DNA of 22,020 bases from Thiotrichaceae bacterium (lineage in GTDB: Bacteria; Pseudomonadota; Gammaproteobacteria; Thiotrichales; Thiotrichaceae): NCBI GenBank assembly GCA_027009095.1, contig JALVDG010000397.1:1-22020 (forward strand). The letters run 5' to 3'. The position numbers were made by a program, and so were the translations under genes. Under the pieces are notes generated by a model. It made no database searches. It had not been told where the DNA came from and saw nothing but the letters and a program-made list of their open reading frames with translations. Position 1 is the stretch's first letter; the number at the start of each line of letters is the position of its first letter. Positions 1 through 8,008 of this stretch are shown here, in pieces.

Positions 1-71
1 AGATTTTTTAAAATCCACTGTGAAACCAATATCTTACACTCTCTTATCCGCATTGAAGCCACAGATTCAGG
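1..71. repeat. Right end of a CCTGAATC-type miniature element (cut by window edge)
   Basis: These bases match the right-hand part of the complete element at 3467-3664 (compare 3595-3664) over about 70 bases with scattered differences. They end in the same GATTCAGG terminus, here at 64-71. The next five bases are TTTAA, comparable to the TTAAA and TTATA that flank the other two copies. The left end lies outside the window, so a target duplication cannot be tested here. Confidence 0.6.
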
Positions 72-456
72 TTTAAGGCATGAAACTATTGTTTTTAACT
101 TTCTCCTGAATTTACCATTCGTACCAGTACTCCATCAAACCAAACTTGTTGGAGTATTAATATACTATATATTTTTTATACGCTATGGGATGTATGTATT
201 TTAAACAATCAGATTAATTTTAAAGCATTTAGGAAAAATATCTTATCTCTTCGATTAGATTTTATTATTATATTGAATTTATTGAAGTTTTTATTTAAAT
301 ATCTGTAAATAGTTGAGCTTTTTAACCATACTTTGTCGCTTTAACAAGTGTGGGTATTTTGAATAAAAAGCCTGGGAAAAACTTAACTAGCTTATTCAAA
401 AATTACATTTATAAATTGTTTTTATCAGTAATCCAAAATTAAAAAAATGAGAAAAA
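72..456. other. A+T-rich intergenic region upstream of the sigma gene
   Basis: No convincing gene is present. It holds an imperfect hairpin (TACTCCATCAA at 128-138 with TTGTTGGAGTA at 146-156, one mismatch). It also holds a block at 174-189 (TTTTATACGC followed by TGGGA) that recurs at 3281-3296 beyond the kinase gene. TTGAAT at 273-278 with TTAAAT at 295-300 could be a promoter, but in sequence this A+T-rich such matches are expected by chance. A six-codon frame (ATG at 447, stop ending at 467) overlaps the sigma start codon in another frame and is probably meaningless. Confidence 0.4.
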
Positions 457-981
457 ATGGAATTTAATCAAAATAATTCAATCTTACTGCAATCTGTTTA
501 TCCAGATCTTAAACGATTAGCATCTATTTATATGTCGAGGGAGAGAGTAGGGCATACTTTATGTCCTACAGCACTTGTTAATGAGGCCTACTTAAAACTT
601 TGCTCCAGTCAAACTATTGAAAGTAAAGACAAGCAACACTTTTTAGCTATTTGTGGACGTTGCATTCGGCAAGTACTCGTTGAGCATTCACGAGTGAAAA
701 ATGCTTTAAAGCGAGGAGGTGATCGTACTTTTATGACCTTGCACGAAGATGCTTGTTGTGACAGTAATTCAGCAAATCTTGATGTTGATATTATCGCCTT
801 AGAAGAGAGTCTAAAAAAATTAGAAAAATTAGATAAAATACAGGTAAGAATTGTTGAATTACGTTTCTACTCAGGGATGACAATAGAAGAAATAGCAAAA
901 ATTTTAGATCTATCCGAGTCAACAATAAAGCGCAAATGGATGATGGCCAAAGCATGGCTTTACAAGGAGATAAAACAATAA
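457..981 (+). CDS. ECF-type RNA polymerase sigma factor (Sigma70_ECF / TIGR02999-like)
   Basis: This 174-residue protein has the layout of the sigma factors usually encoded beside Ser/Thr kinases. Region 2 is near residues 10-85, with the TALVNEAYLKL and IRQVLVEHSR segments and then the KRGG motif. An acidic linker follows. Region 4 is near residues 115-170, with the helix-turn-helix MTIEEIAKILDLSESTIKRK that would read the -35 element. There is no anti-sigma gene nearby; the downstream gene is a membrane kinase. In the known ECF43 pair EcfP/PknT of Vibrio parahaemolyticus, the kinase activates the sigma factor by phosphorylating a threonine between regions 2.1 and 2.2. Candidate hydroxyl residues in the comparable stretch here are S50, S51, T53 and S55. 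The start has only a weak ribosome site. The stop codon overlaps the kinase gene. Confidence 0.88.
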   Translation: MEFNQNNSILLQSVYPDLKRLASIYMSRERVGHTLCPTALVNEAYLKLCSSQTIESKDKQHFLAICGRCIRQVLVEHSRVKNALKRGGDRTFMTLHEDACCDSNSANLDVDIIALEESLKKLEKLDKIQVRIVELRFYSGMTIEEIAKILDLSESTIKRKWMMAKAWLYKEIKQ

Positions 982-3206
982 ACTCAGCAACTTTCGCGCA
1001 GGCAGAGAAGTATTTTAGCTCTGCTTTAAAGCTTGAAAAAAACCAGCGTTTTGAGTGGATCGACAGAGTGCTTGCGCATGATGCTAATCTACTACAAGAA
1101 GTTAGGTCTTTATTGTTGGCACATCATGAGTCGGATGACTTCTTAACAACGCCCTTACCTCTAAAAGAAACTATTGATAAGGTGACTGAACATTGCCCCG
1201 ATTTAACGGGGCGGCGTTTAGGTGTCTATGAAGTGACTCGTAAAATTGCTCGTGGTGGTATGGGGAGTGTCTACTCTGCTAAACGTATCGATGGTGAGTA
1301 CGAACAAGTTGTTGCGATAAAAGTTGTTGAAATATCCAATATTAATATCGAGTTATTTCTAAAAGAACGACAGCTACTTGCAGATATTCAACATCCTAAT
1401 ATTGTCACATTACTTGATGGCGGAACCCTTGAGGAAGGTTTTCCTTATCTTGTGATGGAGTTAGTTGAGGGGATGGCAATTGATCAATATGTCGAATGCT
1501 ATCGTTTATCATCGTCTGAAATTGTTAAATTATGTCGTGATTTGTGTGGTGTCATTGATGATGCACATCAACAAGGCATTATTCATTGTGATTTAAAGCC
1601 AGACAATATTTTAGTTATTGCGCAAGGCAATCAAAAGGGAACATTAAAACTATTAGATTTTGGTATAGCAGAGTCCTTATCTGTTAGTCATGTTGTTGCT
1701 TCTCCAAAATCCTTTCGTATAACGCCTGAGTATGCTAGCCCCCAAAGACACTATAACTATACACCTCATCGTAGTGATGATGTCTTTAGCTTAGGTATTA
1801 TTTTAGGGCAGTTACTCAGCGGACAGCCACTTTCTTTAATCGAGAAAACGAATGCTATAAAAAAGACGTATAAATCAGCTGATCTTAAAGCATTAAGTAA
1901 AAATATTAAAAACAAAGAGCTTGTACAAATTTTTCGTAAAGCCACTGCAAAAAAGCGTGGTGATCGCTATGCTTCTGCAAGTGAGTTTCGAGATGATCTT
2001 AATAATTGGCTCGATGAAAAACCGATTAGTGCGGTACAAGGAGGTTGGTGGTATGTTTACAGTAAATTTCTATACCGCTATCGTAACTTCCTTTTTATTA
2101 TTTTTATTTTTGCCATACTATCGTTAATCATTGGGCAGATTGTAGGGCAATATGTTGAATATCAAGAAAAGGATACCTTTCAGCAAGAAGTGGCACTTGA
2201 AGCCGTTGATGATTTAGATAAATTATTAGCTGCTGTTCCTCATACTCCTAGTTTAGAGCAGCAAGTAACTAGCCTCACACTCAGTCGTTTGCAAGATTGG
2301 GAAGCAGATAATCCCAATAATCCAACCATTAAAATGCTATATGCAGATATATTAGTGCGCATGGCAAATATTAGTGGCCATCCTTACTATATGAACCTAG
2401 GGAATATATCTGCATCAAAGGATTATTACAAAAAAGCATTGGGTTTATATCAAAAACTAGCAGAGTTAAAAGAAACTCGAACCGAAAGCTCTATACCGCA
2501 ATTAGCACAAATCAATCAACACTTTATACAGCACCGCCTCGCTGAGTTAAGTATTTATAGCGGTCATTCGGCTATCGAAGGCTGGAAAGAAATGCGCTCT
2601 ATACGTGAAGCGTTAAATATAAAAAAATATGTAAACCTTCCTAGTAAACAACGGCGTTTAGTATTAAATATGCTGCTTTCAGAAGCTTACGAAAGTTTAC
2701 GCCTTAAAGCTTATGATGAAACATGGGCGTTGCTACAAAAAGCTAAAAAGATACTCTCTGAAGAAGATCGCAGCATCAGAGATATTTCAGAAGAAGATCA
2801 CTATCTCCAAGCCTTTTATTATGAAATTCAAGGGCATCTATATTTTTTAGAAGGTAATATCCATGAAGCTCTGGTGTCGTATGCCAAAATTAGTAGACCT
2901 AATTTAGATGATGAAATGGTATCAGGGCGATATAAATACTTAATCATTCGGGTAGATAGTGCCTTTGCTTGCATGGGGTTTCAACAGAAATCGCCTTCAA
3001 TGAGGTTACAGCATTTTAAATATTTTGAATATGCGCGTATTAATCTAGAAAAATTATCATCCCAATATCATGATGTGCCGATGTTACAGTGGCAATCAAA
3101 GCAAATGAATAACAATCTGGAGCTTAAAGGAGAGGAAGGAAAAAAATCATTTTGCACGAAACCAATAGAATACTTATTGCCCCCTATAAAAACTACGCTC
3201 TTCTGA
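954..3206 (+). CDS. Transmembrane Ser/Thr protein kinase with C-terminal helical (TPR-like) domain
   Basis: Positions below count from the ATG at 936. The kinase domain spans about 95-360: glycine loop ARGGMGSV 105-112, VAIK lysine K129, helix-C glutamate E144, catalytic loop HCDLKPDN 217-224 (D219, N224), DFG 241-243 and the TPEYASP activation-segment end near 263-269. The arginine of HRD is replaced by cysteine, so this is a non-RD kinase. One membrane helix (about 385-404) follows. The last 350 residues are helical and resemble the TPR-rich tails of sigma-linked kinases, here probably periplasmic. The N-terminal stretch (about 16-75) is the short helical leader typical of this family. The likely partner is the sigma factor encoded just upstream. 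Starts at 936, 954 (chosen) and a non-standard ATA at 978 are all possible; only the ATA has a well-placed ribosome site. Confidence 0.87.
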   Translation: MALQGDKTINSATFAQAEKYFSSALKLEKNQRFEWIDRVLAHDANLLQEVRSLLLAHHESDDFLTTPLPLKETIDKVTEHCPDLTGRRLGVYEVTRKIARGGMGSVYSAKRIDGEYEQVVAIKVVEISNINIELFLKERQLLADIQHPNIVTLLDGGTLEEGFPYLVMELVEGMAIDQYVECYRLSSSEIVKLCRDLCGVIDDAHQQGIIHCDLKPDNILVIAQGNQKGTLKLLDFGIAESLSVSHVVASPKSFRITPEYASPQRHYNYTPHRSDDVFSLGIILGQLLSGQPLSLIEKTNAIKKTYKSADLKALSKNIKNKELVQIFRKATAKKRGDRYASASEFRDDLNNWLDEKPISAVQGGWWYVYSKFLYRYRNFLFIIFIFAILSLIIGQIVGQYVEYQEKDTFQQEVALEAVDDLDKLLAAVPHTPSLEQQVTSLTLSRLQDWEADNPNNPTIKMLYADILVRMANISGHPYYMNLGNISASKDYYKKALGLYQKLAELKETRTESSIPQLAQINQHFIQHRLAELSIYSGHSAIEGWKEMRSIREALNIKKYVNLPSKQRRLVLNMLLSEAYESLRLKAYDETWALLQKAKKILSEEDRSIRDISEEDHYLQAFYYEIQGHLYFLEGNIHEALVSYAKISRPNLDDEMVSGRYKYLIIRVDSAFACMGFQQKSPSMRLQHFKYFEYARINLEKLSSQYHDVPMLQWQSKQMNNNLELKGEEGKKSFCTKPIEYLLPPIKTTLF
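964..969 (+). promoter_or_regulatory. Shine-Dalgarno AAGGAG inside the sigma gene end
   Basis: AAGGAG lies eight bases before ATA at 978, which is in the kinase frame and begins exactly where family N-termini usually begin. The upstream ATGs at 936 and 954 have no comparable ribosome site. This suggests the kinase start was once, or still is, at 978. Confidence 0.5.
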
Positions 3207-3461
3207 AATAAATATTAATCACTTTTTAATCAATAGCTTATGTATGTATCACTCCGTAATAACCTGACCTTGTTTGAAATTTTTATACGCAGTGGGAAGT
3301 AGATGTATCTGAGATTGAAATTACCATTTAACAGGAAAAAACCTACCTTTTATCCTTGATTGAGGGCTGTTATAAAGTAATTTTCGCATTCAGGTACATA
3401 ATAGATTGAGTCATTGTTAATTTAAGGGTGAATAAATAATAAATTAAGCAAGGTGGCTTAT
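3207..3461. other. Intergenic region after the kinase gene
   Basis: No supported gene is seen. A short block at 3281-3296 (TTTTATACGC, then TGGGA) repeats the sequence at 174-189 upstream of the sigma gene. No clear intrinsic terminator follows the kinase stop. The remainder to 3801 is mostly the miniature element at 3467-3664 and a small hairpin. Confidence 0.4.
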
Positions 3462-3466
3462 TTAAA

Positions 3467-3664
3467 CCTGAATCAGTGATTTCGTTACAGCATAGTGAAT
3501 AAACTATTAATTCATCACGGGTTAAAAAATACCCGCTTACGCTAAAAGCATAACCGAGTACAGTAGTGCTCACTTAAACCTAAGAGTGAAGCTAAGATTT
3601 TTTAAACCCCGTGTTAAACCAATATCTTATTCTCTGTTATCCGTATTGAAGTCACAGATTCAGG
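3467..3664. mobile_element. 198-bp MITE-like element with CCTGAATC terminal inverted repeats
   Basis: The left end reads CCTGAATC-A-GTGA-T-TTC. The right end, read on the other strand, is CCTGAATC-T-GTGA-C-TTC, giving about 19 of 24 matching terminal bases. The element is flanked by identical five-base repeats TTAAA at 3462-3466 and 3665-3669, as expected of a target duplication. It has no transposase gene and carries an internal hairpin CGGGT/ACCCG (3518-3522 and 3531-3535). A second, internally deleted copy lies at 4230-4260, and the right end of another at 1-71. The parental transposon family is not identifiable from this window. Confidence 0.65.
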
Positions 3665-3704
3665 TTAAATTATTGTTTACTCATTCTTAATTTTAATTAT
3701 GACC

Positions 3705-3724
3705 AGTCCAAATGGGGTTGGACT
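3705..3724. other. Small hairpin AGTCCAA / TTGGACT
   Basis: This is a perfect seven-base stem with a six-base loop (ATGGGG), 40 bases after the miniature element. The element remnant at 1-71 is likewise followed by a hairpin (128-156) introduced by the same CCAGT word. No run of T follows, so it is not a standard terminator. Confidence 0.4.
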
Positions 3725-3801
3725 ACATATTCATAAATTAAGTTTTAGGTAACTATCTAGTTAATTTATGGTGTCAAGGATGATTTATGTAGGATTATGC
3801 A

Positions 3802-4140
3802 ATGAATAAAAGATTATTAATTACACTAGTAACTATTTCAATATTATTACTCTCCGAATCTGTTTTAGCAACGGACTCTGTATCGCTTGATAAACGTATT
3901 GAGCAGCGATTAAAAATACAAGCCGTTCTTATTCAAAAAGGCTGTGATAAAGGTCAGATAACTAAAAAAGAAGAAGCTATTCTAAGAAAAGAACAAAGCA
4001 AAATAAAGGCGATGGTAAGGAAATTAATGCATCGTAAGAATGTTTCGGTAAAAAATAAGAAAAAAATACATTCAGTATTAGATAAGGCAAGAATACGTAT
4101 TTTTATGAAACGCTATAATAAAATATTTAGACGTAAATGA
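3802..4140 (+). CDS. Small secreted basic helical protein, function unknown
   Basis: This is a 112-residue protein. Residues 1-23 look like a cleavable signal peptide: a KR pair, a hydrophobic core, then SVLA before TDS. The mature part is lysine- and arginine-rich and predicted helical, with one cysteine (C48). Its pattern of a glutamine-rich helix, then a short G-Q-(I/L)-T-K-x-E turn, then a second helix ending in an R-I-F-M-x-R-Y-N-like tail, resembles small periplasmic hypothetical proteins of Proteobacteria whose role is unknown. TAGGA about eight bases before the ATG is a reasonable ribosome site. The gene stands alone between two miniature elements. I assign no function. Confidence 0.7.
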   Translation: MNKRLLITLVTISILLLSESVLATDSVSLDKRIEQRLKIQAVLIQKGCDKGQITKKEEAILRKEQSKIKAMVRKLMHRKNVSVKNKKKIHSVLDKARIRIFMKRYNKIFRRK

Positions 4141-4229
4141 TCTAAAAAATAACCATTAAGATACCACTTAAAGGCTCGCTTCTACGGTTTTACAAGCTAA
4201 ATATATGCTTACGGAAGTGATCTTTTATA

Positions 4230-4260
4230 CCTGAATCCGCATTGAAGTCACGGATTCAGG
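4230..4260. mobile_element. 31-bp internally deleted CCTGAATC element with TTATA flanks
   Basis: Only the two ends of the element remain: CCTGAATCCG and CGGATTCAGG pair perfectly over 10 bases around an 11-base loop. The inner sequence CATTGAAGTCAC matches the right end of the 3467-3664 copy. TTATA occurs on both sides (4225-4229 and 4261-4265), matching a five-base target duplication. It sits about 100 bases upstream of recB, and as RNA it would form a strong hairpin. Confidence 0.6.
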
Positions 4261-4357
4261 TTATAGTGACAAAGAAGGAGTTTCAAGCTAACTACTCAGT
4301 ATTAAAAATCACACAATCAAGTCTGCTTATATTCGCATCTTGGGGTATAGTTCTCCC

Positions 4358-7300
4358 ATGCAATCATTAAACCCACAAACAGTCCCACTTGTAGACACCA
4401 ATCTCATTGAAGCCAGTGCTGGCACAGGTAAAACCTATACCATATCACTACTCTATCTTCGTTTTGTCTTAGAGTCGGAGCCTGCTTTATCTGTCGATCA
4501 AATACTGGTTGTTACCTACACCACCGCAGCAACCAAAGAACTAAAAGACCGTATCCGTATGCGCTTGAGTGAGGCGTTACTCGCATTCTCGTCACCAGAT
4601 AATGCAGAGGGCGAGTATCAAGAACTTTGTGCAAATTCTACAGATCATGGCGATGCTATTTTACGTCTATCACGTGCTTTACTTAGTTTTGATGAAGCCT
4701 CTATTTTTACTATCCACAGTTTTTGCCAACGTGCATTAAAAGAGACAGCATTTGATGCAGGTTTAGCCTTTGAAACGGAGCTATTAGATTCCGATTTAGA
4801 TTTAATGCAAGATTTGCTGGATGATTATTGGCGTAAAGAGTTTCAACATGCACCACCTTCCTTTTTATTATTGTTACGCGATAAAGCAATCACTCCTGAT
4901 AGTTTATTAAGTGATATTTGGACAGCCGTAGGCAAGCCCTATCTACATCGCTTAAAACCAGATGAAGTGAGTGATATTAGTGAGACAGTAAAACAGCTTG
5001 ATATTATCTACACGAGAGCGATACAAACATGGCGTGATCATGCTGATCATATCGAAGCAATATTACGAGACCATAAAGGGTTTCATGTTAATGTTGTAAA
5101 AGCTTTAGATACTATGATCGCAGGTATGCGAGAGCTTGCTTCTGGTAATGGCACGCCAAAAGATCTGCCGCCAAAAGTTGAAAATCTTACACCTGCAAAA
5201 CTCAGGGTTAAAAAGGGCTTTGAGCCACCAGCCCATGAATTTTTTCAGCAATGGCAGGATTTTTTAGACATAAAGCAATCCATCGCGCAAGGACTTGAGC
5301 AATATCTAGATAATTTACGCAATAAAGTTCTAGATTATCTGCAAGAAAAACTCCCCACCGAAAAGCGTCATAAAGGTGTTATGTCCTTTGATGATTTACT
5401 CTTGCAGCTACAGCTTGCCTTGCAATCGAACCCTTCATTAGCCACGGTATTATCGAATCAATACCAAGTCGCGATGATTGATGAGTTTCAAGATACCGAC
5501 CCTATTCAGTACGATATTTTTCAGCGTATTTATAACAAACAAGCATCAGAAACTGCCCATACTGTTTTCTTTGTGGGCGACCCTAAACAAGCCATTTATA
5601 GCTTTCGTGGTGCTGATATTTACACCTACCAAAAAGCCAGCCAAAACACCCAACATCAATATACTTTAGATACTAACTGGCGTTCACATCCTAATTTAAT
5701 TAATGCACTTAACCATTTGTTTACATTAGGTGATAATCCTTTTTTTGACACGAGTATCAAATATCTTGAAGTCAAAGCAGGGCAGCAGCAAGAACCTTCT
5801 TTATCGACTCCAGACTCACTCGCTCCCTTACGTTTTTGGAGTATTGAAGAGGTCGAGGATAAAACGTGTGCAAGCTTAAAGGAGGAGGTTGCCGAACTGG
5901 TTGCTGATGATATTACCCGCTTACTTATCGCCGCAGATAATGGCGAGGCGACAATTGCCGAGCGTGCTATTGAAGGGAGTGATATTGCGGTATTAGTGCG
6001 CAATCATAGACAAGGTCAAAAAATAAAAGCAGCACTTAGTAAGCGGGGCGTTGCTTGTGTACAAAATTCTAAAGAAAGTATTTTTGAAACCCACGAAGCT
6101 CATGAGTTACATACACTGTTAATTGCTATTGCTCAACCAAGCCAAGAAGACCAAGTACGACGTGCTTTAGTGAGTGATTTATTCGCCTATAAAGCCGAAG
6201 ATTTTACAAAATTTGATGAAGATGCCAATACATGGGACGACAAATTACAAGCCTTTCAAACATGGCATCAAATATGGCTGAAAGATGGTTTTATCCCCAT
6301 GATACGTCAATTAATGCGAGCCGAGTCAGTGCAAAAGCGTCTATTAAGTTATAGTGATGGCGAGCGACGTTTAACCAATTTACTGCATTTATCCGAGCTA
6401 ATTCATAGTGAAAGCCGTAGCAACTCACGAGGAGTAGAAGGCACATTGCGTTGGCTACAACAACAAATGCAACAAGCTTCACTGGGTAGCGATAGCTTGC
6501 AATTGCGTTTAGAAAGTGACGAGAAGCTAGTAAAAATTGTCACCGTACATAAAAGCAAAGGCTTAGAATATGGCTTGGTTTACTGTCCTTATTTATGGGT
6601 CGATGGTGTCCGTCGTGCTAAAAGTGATGCGGCTATTATGTTTCATGCCGATGATGAGGAGCACACCCCTTGTTTAGATATAGGCTCTGCGCAAAGAGAC
6701 AAAAGTATCAGCCAATTAGAGCAAGAAATGTATGCTGAGAATATGCGTCTACTCTACGTTGCGCTCACCCGTGCTAAATACCACTGTACCGTTGTCACCG
6801 CCCCTCGAAAAATCAAAGGTTATGTTGACCGCTCCGCGCTAGGTTGGCTACTTAGCAATGGTGAAAATGCTAAAAGTAAAAACTTTCATAGCAACTATCA
6901 ACACAATATTGAAGTGCTCATACGAGACTCGAAAGGCACAATCGGAGCAGAGGCATTAGAGGAGATACAACAGGGTTTGCACTACCAAGCACAGCAAAAC
7001 CAAGCAGATTTAAGTGTACGAAACTTCACCGCCAGCATCGAAAAAGATCATCAAGTCAGCAGTTTTAGTGGACTAACGATGGGACATCACCTTGAAACAC
7101 CCGACCACGACATAGATACACTCATAAACCCGCCAAGCATAATAGAAACAAATGAAGATGATTTCCCACGAGGTGCTAAGGCAGGTAGTTGTTTACACGA
7201 AATATATGAGCATAGTGACTTCCAACAAGACCTTAGCACCGATGAAGAAAGTATTATCTACAAAACCATTGCCAAGTGGGGCTTTGATTTAAGCTTTGTA

Positions 7301-7885
7301 GAAACAGCAAAAGATTTAGTAGAGCAAAGTCTACATGCGCCTTTATCAAATAAAAATACCGACTTAAAACTAGCTAATTTAAGTCGTGATCAGCGTTTAG
7401 ATGAAATGGAGTTTTATCTACCCTTATCCTTATTGAAAGTAGATGATTTAAAACAGACACTGTTTCAATATTTACCCCAACAAGGCTGGCAAGTGGTGCG
7501 TGATGCAGTGAACAAACTACGCTTTGAACAAGTACGCGGTTATCTAAAAGGCTTTATCGACCTGATTTTTGTGTTTGATCATCAATATTATGTAGCAGAC
7601 TATAAATCAAATAGCTTAGAAGATTACACTAGCGATAGTCTGTTAGAAACAATGGCACACTCACATTATTATCTGCAATATCTCATATACAGCGTTGCAC
7701 TGCATCGTTATCTAAAAACTCGTCTGCCAGATTACGACTACAAAACACATTTTGGGGGAGTTTATTACTTGTTTATACGAGGAATGTCTAAAGATAAACA
7801 GGGTAGTGGGATATTTTACGATTTACCATCTTATGAGCTAATTAATGCCCTAGATGAATTGTTTGGATTAGCAGAGAGTGAGTAA
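4358..7885 (+). CDS. recB: Exodeoxyribonuclease V beta subunit RecB (helicase-nuclease)
   Basis: RecB is the 3'-5' helicase and nuclease subunit of RecBCD, which processes double-strand breaks, loads RecA and degrades foreign linear DNA. The 1175-residue length equals E. coli RecB (1180). Seen here: Walker A ASAGTGKT (19-26), motif II MIDEFQDTD near 373, motif III GDPKQAIYSFRGAD, motif V TVHKSKGLEYG, motif VI LLYVALTRAKYH near 798, and a C-terminal nuclease domain with H947, D1068, D1081 and K1083, which line up with E. coli H956, D1067, D1080 and K1082. Both activities therefore look intact. ATG 4358 is preferred over an in-frame TTG at 4340 because family proteins begin MQ-LNP. No recC or recD is adjacent, which is unusual. 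Confidence 0.95.
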   Translation: MQSLNPQTVPLVDTNLIEASAGTGKTYTISLLYLRFVLESEPALSVDQILVVTYTTAATKELKDRIRMRLSEALLAFSSPDNAEGEYQELCANSTDHGDAILRLSRALLSFDEASIFTIHSFCQRALKETAFDAGLAFETELLDSDLDLMQDLLDDYWRKEFQHAPPSFLLLLRDKAITPDSLLSDIWTAVGKPYLHRLKPDEVSDISETVKQLDIIYTRAIQTWRDHADHIEAILRDHKGFHVNVVKALDTMIAGMRELASGNGTPKDLPPKVENLTPAKLRVKKGFEPPAHEFFQQWQDFLDIKQSIAQGLEQYLDNLRNKVLDYLQEKLPTEKRHKGVMSFDDLLLQLQLALQSNPSLATVLSNQYQVAMIDEFQDTDPIQYDIFQRIYNKQASETAHTVFFVGDPKQAIYSFRGADIYTYQKASQNTQHQYTLDTNWRSHPNLINALNHLFTLGDNPFFDTSIKYLEVKAGQQQEPSLSTPDSLAPLRFWSIEEVEDKTCASLKEEVAELVADDITRLLIAADNGEATIAERAIEGSDIAVLVRNHRQGQKIKAALSKRGVACVQNSKESIFETHEAHELHTLLIAIAQPSQEDQVRRALVSDLFAYKAEDFTKFDEDANTWDDKLQAFQTWHQIWLKDGFIPMIRQLMRAESVQKRLLSYSDGERRLTNLLHLSELIHSESRSNSRGVEGTLRWLQQQMQQASLGSDSLQLRLESDEKLVKIVTVHKSKGLEYGLVYCPYLWVDGVRRAKSDAAIMFHADDEEHTPCLDIGSAQRDKSISQLEQEMYAENMRLLYVALTRAKYHCTVVTAPRKIKGYVDRSALGWLLSNGENAKSKNFHSNYQHNIEVLIRDSKGTIGAEALEEIQQGLHYQAQQNQADLSVRNFTASIEKDHQVSSFSGLTMGHHLETPDHDIDTLINPPSIIETNEDDFPRGAKAGSCLHEIYEHSDFQQDLSTDEESIIYKTIAKWGFDLSFVETAKDLVEQSLHAPLSNKNTDLKLANLSRDQRLDEMEFYLPLSLLKVDDLKQTLFQYLPQQGWQVVRDAVNKLRFEQVRGYLKGFIDLIFVFDHQYYVADYKSNSLEDYTSDSLLETMAHSHYYLQYLIYSVALHRYLKTRLPDYDYKTHFGGVYYLFIRGMSKDKQGSGIFYDLPSYELINALDELFGLAESE

Positions 7886-7950
7886 TAATCTACCGCCTGA
7901 CAAGAGGGCAACATTATCCTCACTTGTTCAGTTTATGTACTAAATAAGAC

Positions 7951-7992
7951 TATTATTATTTTAAGCCTATTTACCCCTTTAAAATAATAATA
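7951..7992. terminator. 14-bp A+T-only hairpin after recB
   Basis: TATTATTATTTTAA (7951-7964) is followed by its exact reverse complement at 7979-7992, with a 14-base loop. It lies between the recB stop and the small ORF at 8009. It has no G+C pairs and no T run after it, so termination is uncertain. It may instead protect the recB mRNA 3' end or act as an operator for the small gene. Confidence 0.35.
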
Positions 7993-8008
7993 ACAGGATC
8001 CCCCAATT

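Noticed and set aside
273..300. TTGAAT/TTAAAT as a sigma-70 promoter for the sigma gene
   Set aside because: The surrounding sequence is so A+T-rich that near-matches occur many times; there is not enough support for a separate feature.
447..467. Six-codon upstream frame overlapping the sigma start codon
   Set aside because: It starts in an A-rich run with no ribosome site, and ATGs of this kind are common by chance in such sequence.
3370..3573. 67-codon minus-strand frame after the kinase gene
   Set aside because: It runs across the miniature element at 3467-3664, has no recognisable domain or ribosome site, and is best explained as a chance frame.
4283..4300. CTAACTACTCAG before recB resembles the GTAACTACTCAG repeat terminus
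   Set aside because: Only about 11 bases match and nothing downstream continues the repeat.
5656..6003. 115-codon antisense frame inside recB, and similar antisense frames in aspS and cheA
   Set aside because: All lie inside strongly supported genes and show no domain; they are shadows of the coding strand.
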